From Corythucha ciliata (taxonomy: Eukaryota > Arthropoda > Insecta > Hemiptera > Tingidae), in assembly GCA_038030265.1 (NCBI GenBank), contig CM075941.1, positions 57,017,952-57,081,951 of the forward strand: a DNA stretch of 64,000 bases. Reading direction: 5' to 3'. Positions 45,420 through 56,829 of the stretch are shown here, piece after piece. The notes beneath the pieces were generated by a model. The model did not search any database. It saw only the letters and a list, made by a program, of their open reading frames with translations, and was not told where the DNA came from. Position 1 is the first letter of the stretch, and every line of letters begins with the position of its first letter. The position numbers and the translations under genes were made by a program.

Positions 45420-46590
45420 AAACCATGCTTGTCAAGCTTGGTCTCGGTGCAGTAGCCAATAAAGATAAGTTTTTCCGACTTCAAATCCCATTTTTTTCTT
45501 CGTTCCTTCGGGATGTGCACCATCGCGTTGCAACCAAAGATTCAGAAATTTTCTAAGTTCGGCTTAGATCCCTCCCATAGCTCGTATGGAGTCATGCCAT
45601 TTAAAGCTCGAGCAGGGGATCTGTTTGTTAGGTAAGCGGCGGTAGCAATCGCTTCGGCCCAATACTGTTCTCCGAGTCCCGCGTCGGCTAGCATTGTCCG
45701 AGCCTTTTCGACCAGTGTGCGATTCATCCGTTCGGCTAGACCGTTTGAAGCTGGCGAATATCTGTGGGTAGTTTGCTGAACGATGCCAGCGCTCTTGAAG
45801 GTTTGTTTCAGCTTATTGTTCAAGTATTCTGTCCCTTGATCACTACGAAAAATTTTTAATTGGTTGTCCTTTCTGTCTTTCTGCCATGTTTTTGTACTTT
45901 TCGATACAGTCAGCAGCTTGGTTTTTTTGGGCCAAGAAGTATACGGTGACATAACGAGAGTAGTCGTCGATTAGGGTGAGAAAGTATGAGCTTCCACCGA
46001 TCGATTTTTGCTCCATAGGTCCACATAGGTCGCTTACGATAAGGTTAAGTAACGCTTTCGAGCGATGGCCTCTCGATTTAAAAGGGAATCTGGCTTGCTT
46101 GCCAGCCATGCAAAATTCGCAAGTTCTGGAAACGTCAGTGTTTCCTGTAATACCTGTTGAGTTACATTTCAGAATGGAGATACCTTTAGCGTTAAGGTGA
46201 CCAAGTCGGCGATGCCACAGAGCATCTTGATCGCGGGAGAAATAGGCTTGCGTCATAGGTACATTCATTCGATTGATACCATTTATCTCGTGAGCTGAGG
46301 CGAAAGTTTGTCCATTTTCGTCGAGAATATGACCACCGTCTTCGTCAAATATTACGGTGTTGCCATTTTTTACGATCCGGCTGACAGAGAGGAGGTTCGC
46401 TGCTGCATTTGGTGAGTAGAGAACATTTTTGGCTTCGATTTCGGTAGAGTCCATTCGGTCGGATGTAGTTACAGATAAATTTACTGTACCGGTCGACGTA
46501 GGTGGTAGATTGTTGTTGTCAACTCCAAGAATTTTTGTGTCAGTCGCTACCATAGATACTGCGCACACAACACACTCGTGGTCAAAGATT
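45420..46590 (-). pseudogene. Copia-type retrotransposon fragment: GAG-pre-integrase and integrase
   Basis: On the minus strand the order is ATDTKILGVDN, VLYSPNAAANLLSVSR, LWHRRLGHLN...CEFCMAGKQ (HHCC finger), SDLCGPMEQKSIGG and FLTLIDDYSRY, then in a second frame FRSDQGTEYLN and YSPASNGLAERMNRTL (catalytic D, D, E), and in a third frame IPKERRKKWDL...KLIFIGY. Frame breaks lie near 45,850 and 45,540. It is cut at about 46,590 by the BEL pol and at about 45,415 by a MITE-like repeat. No LTR, RT or gag is left. Confidence 0.85.
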
Positions 46591-49500
46591 GGCTTGTCAG
46601 TCGACCATTTTATTATCCACCGCTTTAGTGACAGTCTACGATTCGAATGGACGACCTCTAGTAGCTAGAGCCGTTCTGGATAGCGGGAGCCAATGTACAC
46701 TGGTCACAAACAACCTTTTCCATAAACTCGGATTAAAGCCTTGTCGGGTAAATACCCCCCTCCGAGGAGTGACGAACGTTGCGTACGACGTAAAAGAGGC
46801 AACGGAATTAAGGTTTTCGCCGGCGGGAAAAACGAATCCGTCATATCGAGCGCTAGCCCTCTGTGTCCCTCAAATAACGGGCAACCTCCCCTCCACGACG
46901 TTAAATACTCCAACCTGGAATCACGTCAAAAATCTCAATCTGGCGGATCCGGATTTCTGTGTATCAAAACCGGTTGACTTACTTTTAGGAGCGGACGTTT
47001 ATCATCAAATTATCCGGAAAGGATTTCGAAAAGACTACGACGAAACACCTGTTGCTATTGAGACTTCGTTGGGATGGATTTTATTAGGTCCGATCGGGGG
47101 AAATTCCTCCTGTCCAACACCCTCCTCCAGTGTCGTAATGTTTGCCTCGATTGACAAATTAGTTCAATCTTTTTGGGAAATTGAAAGCTTCCCCTCAACT
47201 TCTAATGCTGTAATGTCGAAAGAAGATCAATATTGCGAGGAGATTTTCAAGTCTGAGCATACGCGGGCGGCTGATGGCCGTTATTCGGTGCCCCTCTTAT
47301 TTAAAAAAGGTGAACCACAGCTCGGGGCCTCGCGATCGACTGCTGTCAAACGATTCAGCTCCCTAGAAAAAGGATTTAAGTGGGATCCCACCTTGAAGAA
47401 AACTTATGATGATGAAGTTAAAAATTTGCTCGATAAGGGTTTCATGGAGAAAACGTCCGACGATACAAAAAAGCCCTGAGGAGTCTACTTTCTTCCTCAC
47501 CACGCGGTTGCCAAAGACGGCAATTCTTCGAACATTCGAATCGTCTACGATGCTTCATCCCGCACCGATAATGGCCGATTGCTCAACGACTGCCTTGCAG
47601 CTGGCCCAAAATAACATTGTCGATGTACTAATCGGGTTTAGAGCGTTTCCTGTTGCGCTAATTGGAGACATTAAACAGATGTTCCTCCAAATTCGTTTAA
47701 AGGATCAACATTGCGACTTCCAGAGAATTGTTTGGAGATTTGACCCCGAAGGGCCAATCGAAGATTATAAACTCCTGACAGTGACGTTCGGGCTGAAGTG
47801 TTCGCCCTACTTGGCTATTCGCACCGTTTTACAACTTGTTGAAGATGAGGGACAGAATTTTCCCGATGCGTCAGGTTCATTACGACGCCAGGTTTACGTC
47901 GATGATTTATTAACCTCAGTAAAGTCAGTCGAGGACGCTCAAAAATTAAGGTCCGAAATTTCCACACTATTAAATAAAGGTGGCTTCAAAATGAGAAAAT
48001 GGGCCTCTAACTACGAAAATACCCTCGTGGGCGTGCCCGAAGAAGACAAAAGACCCACGGAATTCTGTCGTTTAGACGGGGAAAACGATTTTCTCAAGGT
48101 TTTGGGCCTGATTTGGGACCCGAAACAGGACATTTTTACGTACCGTGTAAATCCTACGGACAGTCCTGTAACTAAAAGAGGCATACTATCTGACGTCACT
48201 CGGATATATGACCCCATGGGATGGCTGGCTCCGGTCACACTGATTGGAAAAATGATGATTAAACAGCTATGGGATCGTCAGATTGATTGGGACACACCGG
48301 CACCCACCGATATCTTCACGTCCTGGGAACAATTCAAGGAGGAGTTAGCATACTGCTCTCAAGTACAAATTGTCAGACCCGTACAAAATATGGGGGGTCT
48401 CTATAAATTCCAGATTCATGGATTCGCCGACACGTCAGAAAAGGCGTATGGGTGTGTGGTTTATATCGTGGCCACATCGACTGAAAATGTTAAATCGAGC
48501 ACAATAGTCGTGGCAAAAACTAAACTAGCTCCTTCAAAAAGGAAAGTGACAGTACCGCGCCTAGAATTACTTGCTGCGTGTCTCTTGGCTAAAGTGATGA
48601 GAACCACTTTGGATTCTCTAAGTTGCCGGTTAAAAATCGAAGACTGCTTCTGTTGGACAGACTCCACAGTAGCTTTGCATTGGATTAAATCGTCGCCTCA
48701 TCGCTGGCAAACCTTCGTAGCGAATCGGATCGACCATATTCAACAGAACACGGAAATCGGATGGTGGAGGCACGCACGATCAGGAGAAAACCCTGCGGAT
48801 TTGGCTTCTCGTGGGCTTCTACCTAGTCAACTTCAGGGAAACTTATTTTGGTTCAACGGTCCATCTTGGCTTAGACAACCACCTGAAGAGTGGCCAGAAC
48901 TCCAATCCTTCGTGGATCAGTCAGATCTTCTGAAACCAGAAGAGAAGAAATCGGCGACATTTTCGTTAGTCAACGCCATTACAGATTTTCCTGATCTTTC
49001 CGCGAAATATTCGCCTCTACTGAGACTCAAAAGAGTGACAGCGTAACTGCCTTCGCTTCGGTACGCCTAAATCACGTCGCCCGACTGGGCTCTTGACGCC
49101 TCAAGAACTCGATAAAGCATTAAATATTTGGATTTCGTCCACTCAACGTAAATTTTTCGGGGACGAAATAAAACGCCTTGAAGCAGACAAACCTTTGTCA
49201 AAATCACTGGCCCGTCTCAATCCTTTCTTAGACCCTGTAGGTCATTTAAGAGTAGGCGGTCGGCTAAGGAAAAGTAGTTTGGGGAACGAACAAAAACACC
49301 CCCTTGACGAAATTAATAATAGAGTCTTACCATCGTGAATTTGGACACCTTGGCCAAATGGCACTTCAAACTCTTTTAGTTAGTCGCTTCTGGATTATCT
49401 CGGCCCGACAGATCATACGTTCGGTTATATTTAAATGCGTCTTTTGCTACAGAAATCGACCTCGTACAAATACGCCATTAATGGGTGAGCTTCCTCAAGT

Positions 49501-50415
49501 TAGGATGGAGCAGGTGAGACCATTTGATAGCGTCGGAGTGGACTTCGCAGGACCTCTTCTCATCAAGTCATCAAATTTACGCAGGGCTCCTAAGCTCAAA
49601 GCCTATGTGGCAGTGTTCGTGTGTATGTCCACTCGGGCTGCTCATTTAGAGGCAGTATCTGATTTGTCGACCGCCGCCTTTTTAGCGGCTCTAGATCGTT
49701 TCACAGCCCGAAGAGGTCTGCCAAGAAACATCCATTCAGATAATGGAACGAATTTCGTCGGCGCCGACCGCGAACTTAGACGGTTGATTAACAGCGCAGA
49801 CGTCGTTGATAAAGTAGCTGCTCGTGGTATTTCGTGGCATTTCTCCCCACCTCATGCCCCTCATTTTGGTGGACTACGGGAGGCGATGGTAAAATCGATG
49901 AAGACGCATTTAAAACGTTTGGCTGGAGACGCGACTCTCACTTTCGAAGAGTTGAGCACGATTCTCTCTCGAGTTGAGGCGTGCCTAAATTCTCGGCCGT
50001 TGACACCACTGAGCAACGATCCGAATGACCTCGAAGCACTTTTTAATCTTTGAACCACCACTGGCACTTCCTTCACCCAACGACGAGACTGCTCCAATTA
50101 ATAGAATCAACCGTTGGCGTCTTGTACAGCAGATTCTGGCGTCGATGGAGCCAGGAGTATCTGACGACACTGCAGAATCGACCAAAATGGGTACGGAATA
50201 TACCCCCTCTCACTGTCGGCACTATGGTGCTCCTTAAAGAAGAAGGTCTTCCCTCCCTACAATGGAAACTTGGGAGAATAAGCCAAGTTTATCCCGGAGA
50301 CGACGGTCAGGTTCGAGTGGCAGACGTAAGAATACCCCAGACTGAAGGGAAAACTGTGGTTCTGCGCGAATTTAAGCGTCCCGCAGTAAAATTGGTTCCT
50401 CTTACCATATATTAG
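46590..50415 (+). pseudogene. BEL/Pao pol: protease, RT, RNase H, integrase, DUF5641; frameshifted
   Basis: Successive plus-strand frames read protease (ARAVLDSGSQCTLV), the linker ETSLGWILLGPIGG, RT (ALIGDIKQMFLQIRL, YVDDLLTS), RNase H (FADTSEKAYGCVVYI, WTDSTVALHWIK, SGENPADLASRG), integrase finger (HREFGHLG...CVFC) and core (VGVDFAGPL, HSDNGTNF, PHFGGLREAMVKS), then a DUF5641-like end (VGTMVLLKEEGLP..QWKLGRI). Frames change near 47,470, 49,046, 49,310 and 50,050, so it is inactive. Gag and the 5' LTR are missing; the left end abuts the Copia fragment at about 46,590. Confidence 0.9.
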
Positions 50416-50431
50416 TCACTAAGACTTCAGT

Positions 50432-50442
50432 GGGGGGCGGGA
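50432..50442 (+). promoter_or_regulatory. BEL polypurine tract
   Basis: GGGGGGCGGGA lies just before the 3' LTR start TGTTTAG. Confidence 0.7.
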
Positions 50443-50950
50443 TGTTTAGTATTTAAATCATAAACTTTGTAATAAATTTTTTGTAGATTTTAAGTATCGA
50501 GTTGAGACAATTTTAGTTTTAGCTCTATTTGTAATTCCCTCCATTATAAGCGCCAGAACAGGGTCGCTACTATCGGGTGGTGGGAAAAAGTGCTGCGGTA
50601 AGAAACGTGAGTGTGGCCGTTTTTTGGACGATGAGGCGGGAGGTCGAGGACAGACACGGTGTTATGGACTTGAATGTGAACGGATTCAATAAGATTTTTT
50701 CGTCTTGAGTTTCGTGCGGGAGGATCGCATACGTTTCGGAGCGGTCACCTGAGGTCGAATAAATCAACCGTTCTACGAAGTACAATAAAGAGAACGTGAG
50801 TTATCCGAAGTTTATTTTATGTGTTTCACGGTCTTTAAGTTATTAAAGTTTAAAGATATAAAGGGGAGACAAACTGTTCTGGCGCCCAGTCCACCTAAAG
50901 ATTTTTTTTTCTCCCCGTAAATAATAAATAAATGAAATTATTAAAACGTT
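50443..50950 (+). repeat. BEL/Pao 3' LTR
   Basis: It is homologous to the solo LTR at 40,098 from TGTTTAGTATTT to about CCCCGTAAATAAT, with point changes and small indels. The right end is approximate. The region after it (51.0-51.7 kb) shows no gene. Confidence 0.85.
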
Positions 50951-51818
50951 TGTCCCTTCCACTGCTTCCCATAAATCTTTAACTTCCAGCACGGCTTGAA
51001 CCGCGAATTTCCATGAATGAGGAAGTAACATAAAAAATAAAAATCGCTGGAGACATTTTTTTTTCTAAAGAAAATGACTAAATATGACCAGGAATTGAAT
51101 ATTAGTGCGTAAATGATTGATTTAGATTTATAGCGAAATAATAAAACTTACCAATTTTTTTTGTTACCTTAAACGGCCGGTCTCTGACTCGTGACGTAAC
51201 TAAAGGGTCGTGACCCCTCCCAACTCTCCGCATCATGGCTTTTATCATGTGTTGCCCCTTCTTGTCCATCCATTTCTCTAAAGTCCTATTGTTTGATTTG
51301 TGGGAAGCCATTGTGAAGGTTATGCGAAGGCTGTTATTGCGTCATCAGTCTATCTAGCCTATTTCATATGGGTCGCCCGCAACCCAATAGTTTTAAAAAT
51401 TAATACAAAAATATAGAGCCTGATTTTATGTGAACGGATCGTGTTTTCATGATTTTTGGTAACCAAGCTATCATGACGGCATGGTTTTGGAAAATGTGTT
51501 ACTTCCTCATTGAAACTCTCTCAGCCCATAAGCTTCTCTATTTGAGTAGAGCTTGACATTTCGGTGAAGTTGTTTATTATTGATAAACTTTACACGACGC
51601 GAAACTGAACACGAGGGTCAGAGAACCGAACATTAACTTTTAAAATGAAAAACACGGAACTTACACTGGGGCCATAACCTGTTGCAGGTATGCTTGAGAA
51701 AGAAGCGAATTAAAAGGATTGATATAATGAATAAATCTGTCGCCGGCATTTTAATTAGTAAATTAATTAAACTGATATTATCCGGACGACGATGGAAGGG
51801 CATAGCCCAACACGATTC

Positions 51819-51979
51819 GAGTTTCGAGAAAAAATGGCTCTCCGGCGGGATTTGAACCCGCAACCTCTGGATTACCAGTCCAGCACGCTGCCATTTGCGC
51901 CACGGAGGCGCCTATGGGAGTCGTACTCCGAGGGATAAGCTAAGCCGAACCCCCCTAGGTCCATTGTTTTTCGAAACTC
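51819..51979 (-). repeat. tRNA-like unit in an inverted-repeat frame (copy 2)
   Basis: The tRNA-like part is 51,912-51,836 (minus). D arm GCGC/GCGT, anticodon stem CTGGA/TCCAG with loop CTGGTAA (anticodon GGT, Thr-type) and T stem GCGGG/CCCGC are all well paired. The acceptor stem has five pairs, then mismatches. A T6 tract follows. GAGTTTCGAGAA and a slightly altered inverse frame the unit. Confidence 0.7.
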
Positions 51980-52235
51980 TAGGCGCTTCTCCTGATCGGT
52001 AAACCACGCCGAATTTAATCTTATCTAGATGTTGTTAGATTGATATAATGAATAAATCTGTCGCCGGCATTTTAATTAGTAAATTAATTAAACTGATATT
52101 ATCCGGACGACGATAATATCAGTTTAATTAATTTACTAATTAAAATTCCGGCGACAGATTTATTCATTATATCAATCTAACAACATCTAGATAAGATTAA
52201 ATTCGGCGTGGTTTACCGATCAGGAGAAGCGCCTA

Positions 52236-52396
52236 GAGTTTCGAGAAACAATGGACCTAGGTGGGGTTCGGCTTAGCTTATCCCTCGGAGTACGACTCCC
52301 ATAGGCGCCTCCGTGGCGCAAATGGCAGCGTGCTGGACTGGTAATCCAGAGGTTGCGGGTTCAAATCCCGCCGGAGAGCCATTTTTTCTCGAAACT
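52236..52396 (+). repeat. tRNA-like unit in an inverted-repeat frame (copy 3)
   Basis: It is the mirror copy of the previous unit: tRNA-like part 52,304-52,380, terminator-like TTTTTT at 52,382-52,387, frame GAGTTTCGAGAAA (52,236) and its inverse ending at 52,396. Anticodon GGT is rare for eukaryotic nuclear Thr tRNAs, so a SINE-like or tRNA-derived element is more likely than a tRNA gene. Confidence 0.7.
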
Positions 52397-52479
52397 CGAA
52401 TCGTGTTGGGCTATGCCCTTCCATCGTCGTCCGGATAATATCAGTTTAATTAATTTACGAATTAAAAGGGTTTAATTAT

Positions 52480-53180
52480 TAAAGGAGTGAATAAAACAGG
52501 AAATGTTAATTATTAAGCACGTAGTAGCATTTTCTTCTACCGTTAACACATTAAAGAGAGCGACGAACTGCAATGCAAGAAGGGAATCGTGGCAGGTTTT
52601 AGGTAGGGTTACATTATTTCGAAGGGGAAAACATAACGGTCGCTGCTAAATTTAAACTAACAAATACAATACTTGATTGTTCGTTTCGAAACACTGACAA
52701 ATATAATACCATCGAATTGTTTAATCCCGGTTACCACCGCGTTCCGATTTTCTCTTGTGAGCGGCACGTTTACTTTCCGACCAGTCCCACACTTCCCGAG
52801 ACAATCACGAACGAAAAAAAGACTCACTACGCGAATCCTGGGCCCATAACCTGTGATTCAGATAATAACATAGTGGAACGTGAGTCGGTTTATTTAAACT
52901 AGTTAACGACATCAAAAAGACCCGCATGAACAACACCATGCTTTTGTGTAAAATTTATAGGTTACATCATCTTTTTTCTTTTTATAAAAAAGGGTTGCCA
53001 ACTGTGCAGTGTTACACACTACTCTCTTCACAAGACCAACTCAATCTACAAAACGAAAAAAGATCCGTTTCTCTTTTTATCACCCCACTTATGACATCCG
53101 GAATCCTTTCATCATGACAGCGGTAATCCTCAAGAACAGCCACACAGTCGTCCGCCTGGATTTATAGTTTACGCCTGGGA
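52480..53180. other. Non-coding stretch without recognised features
   Basis: AT-rich sequence without supported ORF or inverted repeat. It borders the dispersed repeat at 53,183-53,277. Confidence 0.4.
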
Positions 53181-53182
53181 GA

Positions 53183-53277
53183 AACTGTTGTGTATTTATC
53201 TCATATGAGAAAATATTAGTTTTTGAATTGTCAATAATAAAAGGATTTTTCAGTTCTCGTATTCTCGCGTGCTTAAT
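53183..53277. repeat. Dispersed repeat, partner of 31,685-31,782
   Basis: Same sequence as at 31.7 kb through TCTCGTATTCTCGCGTGCTTAA, without the TTAA-flanked MITE at its end. Confidence 0.75.
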
Positions 53278-53632
53278 ACATAAAAACAGTGCAAGAATTG
53301 GGCCTTTTTTAAGCGAAAAAAATCCACAATTTTGGGGTACACGGTTGTATTATTTAATAGATAGGGTTGGAAGGCGGGGGTGATGGTGGCATGGAGGAAA
53401 AGGTGTATGGAATAACGGAAATCTTATTAAACATAAAGACGGATTGGTTCCTTTTACCATCCCCCTTCCCTTCAATTAATCACCGCACACTCGACCACTT
53501 AAAAATTCCATTCAGGATTCATTCATAGTTTGAATGTGGAGTGTACGTGTGGGGGGGGGGTGTGGGAGGGTGTGTTGTATCGTGAATTTCGGAGTGGAGA
53601 AGGAGAGCCATGCGCCTCTTTTACCACCGCTT

Positions 53633-53640
53633 TATATAAA
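53633..53640 (+). promoter_or_regulatory. TATA box of the globin gene
   Basis: TATATAAA lies 107 bp upstream of the start codon. TTCAGTTTT near 53,676 contains the arthropod initiator TCAGT, about 43 bp downstream, a little farther than usual. Confidence 0.6.
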
Positions 53641-53739
53641 GAAAAGGCGGCGCGATGCCTTCCAATGAAGACAGTTCAGTTTTTGGAAACGTCTGAATCA
53701 CTTCGACAAATTCGTCTATTTTCCCCGTAGAAAAGCAAA

Positions 53740-55089
53740 ATGATCGTGAGTACCAGTTTAAGCTACCAGTGTTCAATTACTTATTAAAATTTGTGTCGTC
53801 TTCTTTTCGCGACTTTCCCTCCCCCCAGCCCCCCGCCAATATCCTTCACGGCTCTTGAATATGCTTTTAAGAGCGTCAAATCAAATGGCAGGAAGTTGAG
53901 CGTCAATCACGTACCAATCCGAGTCTGAAAATTAAATTAACGAATAAAAGAATAACAGTTTCACTCTTACTTTCTCTCTCTCTCACACAAACACTCCTCC
54001 GGCGGTACAAGGACAACGCCAAGTTACGTTTGATTATTTATTTATAGTTCAAGTCACGGAATGGTTCAAAATCAATAGAAATTAGGGGGATTTTACGAAC
54101 ATACCCCTTACTCAATTTACAGATCTTTCATGGCTTGAAAACTGTTAAAACGACTAAAATTTGAAGCTTTATGGGATAAAAAGTTACAACCATTCATACC
54201 ATTTTTTATAACCATAACTTTGTAACAATACGTATTGCCAGTTTTTTATTATTATAAATTTTGTTTATGGTAATGAAAGGCTGCCAAGAGGTAAATTTTA
54301 AGGAGAAATTTGAACTTATTCCCTTACCTTTTGTTGCTGATTTCGTCATTATTTTTTTTCTGTGCATTAAATAAAAATTGTGAATTGAACGCTGAAAATT
54401 AGTGAATTTTTTGTCATTTTATCGTTTCTTTTAAGATTTTTGAAGATTCCGGAATCACAAAGGCTGACGTTGAAACTGTACAGGCGTCCTGGAAGCCCGC
54501 AAGTCAAAACAACGAAGAATGGGGCCGATTGCTTTTTTCAAAGTATAATATCCTCAACCACCCCATTGCTATGATCACGAAAGAAACTCAAATTGCACCC
54601 CCCACCCCACCCCTACACTTCGAAAATCCAAAATTTTTCTTTCTTTGTATAGCCTTTTCCACGACATTCCCGAGTACGAGATGCTTTTCCTTCGATTTAA
54701 AGAGAGCGGTAAACCACTGCTCGAAAGCAAGCAGTTTATGAAACACGCCGCGGGTGTCATCGCCGAATTGAGTCACGTCATCGACCTATTGAGCACGCCC
54801 GGACAGTTGGACGAAGAGATCAAGCGAATTGCCGCGGTTCATAAGAAAAAGAGCGTCAAACCTGGCAGTTTTCTGGTATTATCGTTTATTGTTTTTTTTT
54901 ATCGTTTCTTCGTTGTTCAATTGTTGTTTACCCCCCCCCCCCCTCGGAACTCCCAAACAGAAACTATCGAAAGTTTTGGGTGAAACTCTCGTCAAAGGTG
55001 GAGTCATCTCGCACGGTTCTGAACTGGCAACGTCGTGGAATCGAGTCGCCACTTATGTCTTGGTCAATATGTACGAATTGGCCAAGTAA
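53740..55089 (+). CDS. Globin, 154 aa, four exons
   Basis: Haem protein that should bind oxygen. Exons are 53740-53745, 54436-54542, 54653-54875 and 54961-55089; all introns are GT-AG and the phases close to 465 nt, a standard globin length. Key residues are in place: Trp21 (A12), Pro44 (C2), Phe50 (CD1), distal His69 (E7) and proximal His101 (F8). The second intron splits codon 38 after its second base, which is helix position B12.2. The third lies before codon 113 in phase 0, matching G7.0 within one residue. These are the ancestral animal globin intron positions. The first intron follows codon 2 and is extra. No signal peptide is seen, so it is probably intracellular. The ATG context CAAAATG is good, and a TATA box lies upstream. 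The 3' UTR has no clear AATAAA; ATTAAA near 55,435 may serve. Confidence 0.9.
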
Positions 55090-56140
55090 ACGATTCAGTC
55101 TCTTCGTCACCACACCACCCCTACACATCACAGAATCAAAGCTCACCGACAAAAATACGTTGTTGACCGGAGAGCCTTTACAACAACTAAAGGCTTGTTG
55201 CGAGAACAAATAGTCTGTTGAGGAAAAAAAACATTTTTAAAATTTAAATGACTAGTCCATCCCTGAGAAAACGCTCAATCATCAATGGAAATACCAAAAA
55301 TGACGTAAACATGTCTCAAGAGGCCTTAGATAGAGTCCACTTTACTTATAATAATGAGGAAGTTTCACATTTTTTAAAAGTATTATTTTCTGGTCGAAGA
55401 CATAGATACATGAGTATAAAAACGTGTAAAAAAATTAAATCGCGCTAGAAACATTTTTTTAAAATAATAGCAATAGGAAATTTGGGTTCCCCTATGACGT
55501 CACGAATGCGTACTCTGTCCTTGTCTTACTATATTTTGTGTCACTCGACATGAGGCACAGTTACCTGCCTCACTTCATTGGTCGGTGCTACATGATTATT
55601 AGTCAAGCTAGTTTGTCATTAAAAACAAAAAAAAGTTTGATTTTTTTCAGAATCCATTCCCCAATTTTTCAGTTTCATAATATTTGATTAGAGTTGGAGG
55701 TTCTCTTCGTTCGTTCTTATCTTCCCACTTCAAACGTTGTATTAGGTCTTCTATTTAAAAACGTAAACAGAGGTCGAATGACCTAGTTGATTTGTATAAT
55801 TCGAAGTCAAAGGTGGCCCTTTTCAACACGTCGATTTTATAACTATAATTCACGTAAGAAATTTATTTTACTGCACAAGCGAAAAGTACCAAATAACCCG
55901 CGAGCGAGAGACGAGAGCGCACCAGAAGAGGCTGTGTAACTCGTCGTTATTTTGTGAGTGGGGTTTGTGGAAAAAGGAGGGAAAACAAGGGAAAGCCAGG
56001 AGAGCCGACAGCCATGAAACTAATTTTGACAATTCAAAAACAAACAATTGAAAATACTAAAAAAAAGAAGATAAATTGGGACGAAACATTCAGCAATTAT
56101 TACGATCGTCGATGGGTAACAAGGCGAGTTTGGTTACTGG
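55090..56140. other. Downstream of globin; nothing recognised
   Basis: It holds globin 3' UTR sequence of unknown length, then AT-rich sequence. Short ORFs (55248-55448, 55954-56145) have no family resemblance. Confidence 0.4.
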
Positions 56141-56149
56141 CCTAGAGCT

Positions 56150-56335
56150 CCGTTATCGATTTCTGGGATTCGAACGGTGACAACGCGAACTTGTCCATCC
56201 TTAGAAGGAAATGCCTTTGATATTCTGGCCACCTTTCAAGCGAGGGGGGGGGGGGGGGAAATTGTCTTCTTTCAAGATCACGAGGTCCCCTGGTTCGAGA
56301 TTTTTCTTAATTTGTGTCCACTTTGAACATGATTA
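56150..56335 (-). pseudogene. BEL/Pao DUF5641 fragment
   Basis: The minus strand reads NLEPGDLVILKEDNFPP, a run of 15 or so G/C that breaks the frame, then KVARISKAFPSKDGQVRVVT and VRIPEIDNG. This is the C-terminal 'W..G.I...(Y/F)PG.DG.VR' module of BEL pol, also seen at 50.2-50.4 kb but clearly from another element. Confidence 0.7.
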
Positions 56336-56829
56336 AAGTGATGATACGTACTCAACGCTCCAACGCTTCCAAAAACGTTGGTGCAGATGTTGTACCATTT
56401 CCCATCTCTTCAGCCTATTTACTTGGACATTGCTATCGTCAACTGTCGGAAGAGCTACAAGTGGCGAAAAAAATCAAAAAGTGCCCTGGCGTGAGAGTTA
56501 AAAAATCGTTAGGGTCACTATACTAATTGCAGTAATAGGCCTTGAGTTTAATGCCGCCTCGAATCGAATTAAACCGGATATAGAATTCTTGAAAAGTCAC
56601 AATCATTGTACCAATGTTGCGAAGCAGATGGGTTTTGACGACTCGGACCATTGATTCCCATAGACTCCGCCGAAGTGCGGGGCAGCCGCGATGGATTGAA
56701 ATGACAACGAATCTGTCGATGTAGGATACCAACGTTCTAAAGAGCCCCATAAAAAATCTCCAAAATTGAGCGTTTCACGTTGAAGTTAGGTATAACAGAT
56801 TTTCTGGACTTGAAGCAGCCCGGAAATGC

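Larger units (their letters stand above)
51749..52467. repeat. Palindrome: two arms of about 354 bp around a 10-bp centre
   Basis: The left arm (51,749-52,102) and right arm (52,113-52,467) are near-perfect reverse complements separated by CCGGACGACG. A subunit (from TTGATATAATGAATAAATC to TATTATCCGGACGACG) occurs at the outer left end and again at the centre. Each arm holds one tRNA-like unit. Real foldback element, tandem-inverted duplication and assembly artefact are all possible. Confidence 0.85.

Noticed and set aside
40098..50950. A single full-length BEL element between the two similar LTRs
   Set aside because: The Ty3 reading frame continues directly after the left LTR (40,621), and a near-match 5-bp duplication flanks that LTR. 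It is a separate solo LTR.
51836..52380. Functional tRNA-Thr(GGT) genes
   Set aside because: The D, anticodon and T arms pair well, but the outer acceptor pairs do not match and a GGT anticodon is atypical for nuclear Thr tRNA. A tRNA-derived element fits better.
54943..54952. CTCGGAACTC inside globin intron 3, resembling the inverted-repeat frame of the tRNA-like units
   Set aside because: There is no matching inverse and no tRNA-like sequence nearby; a 10-base match alone can be chance.
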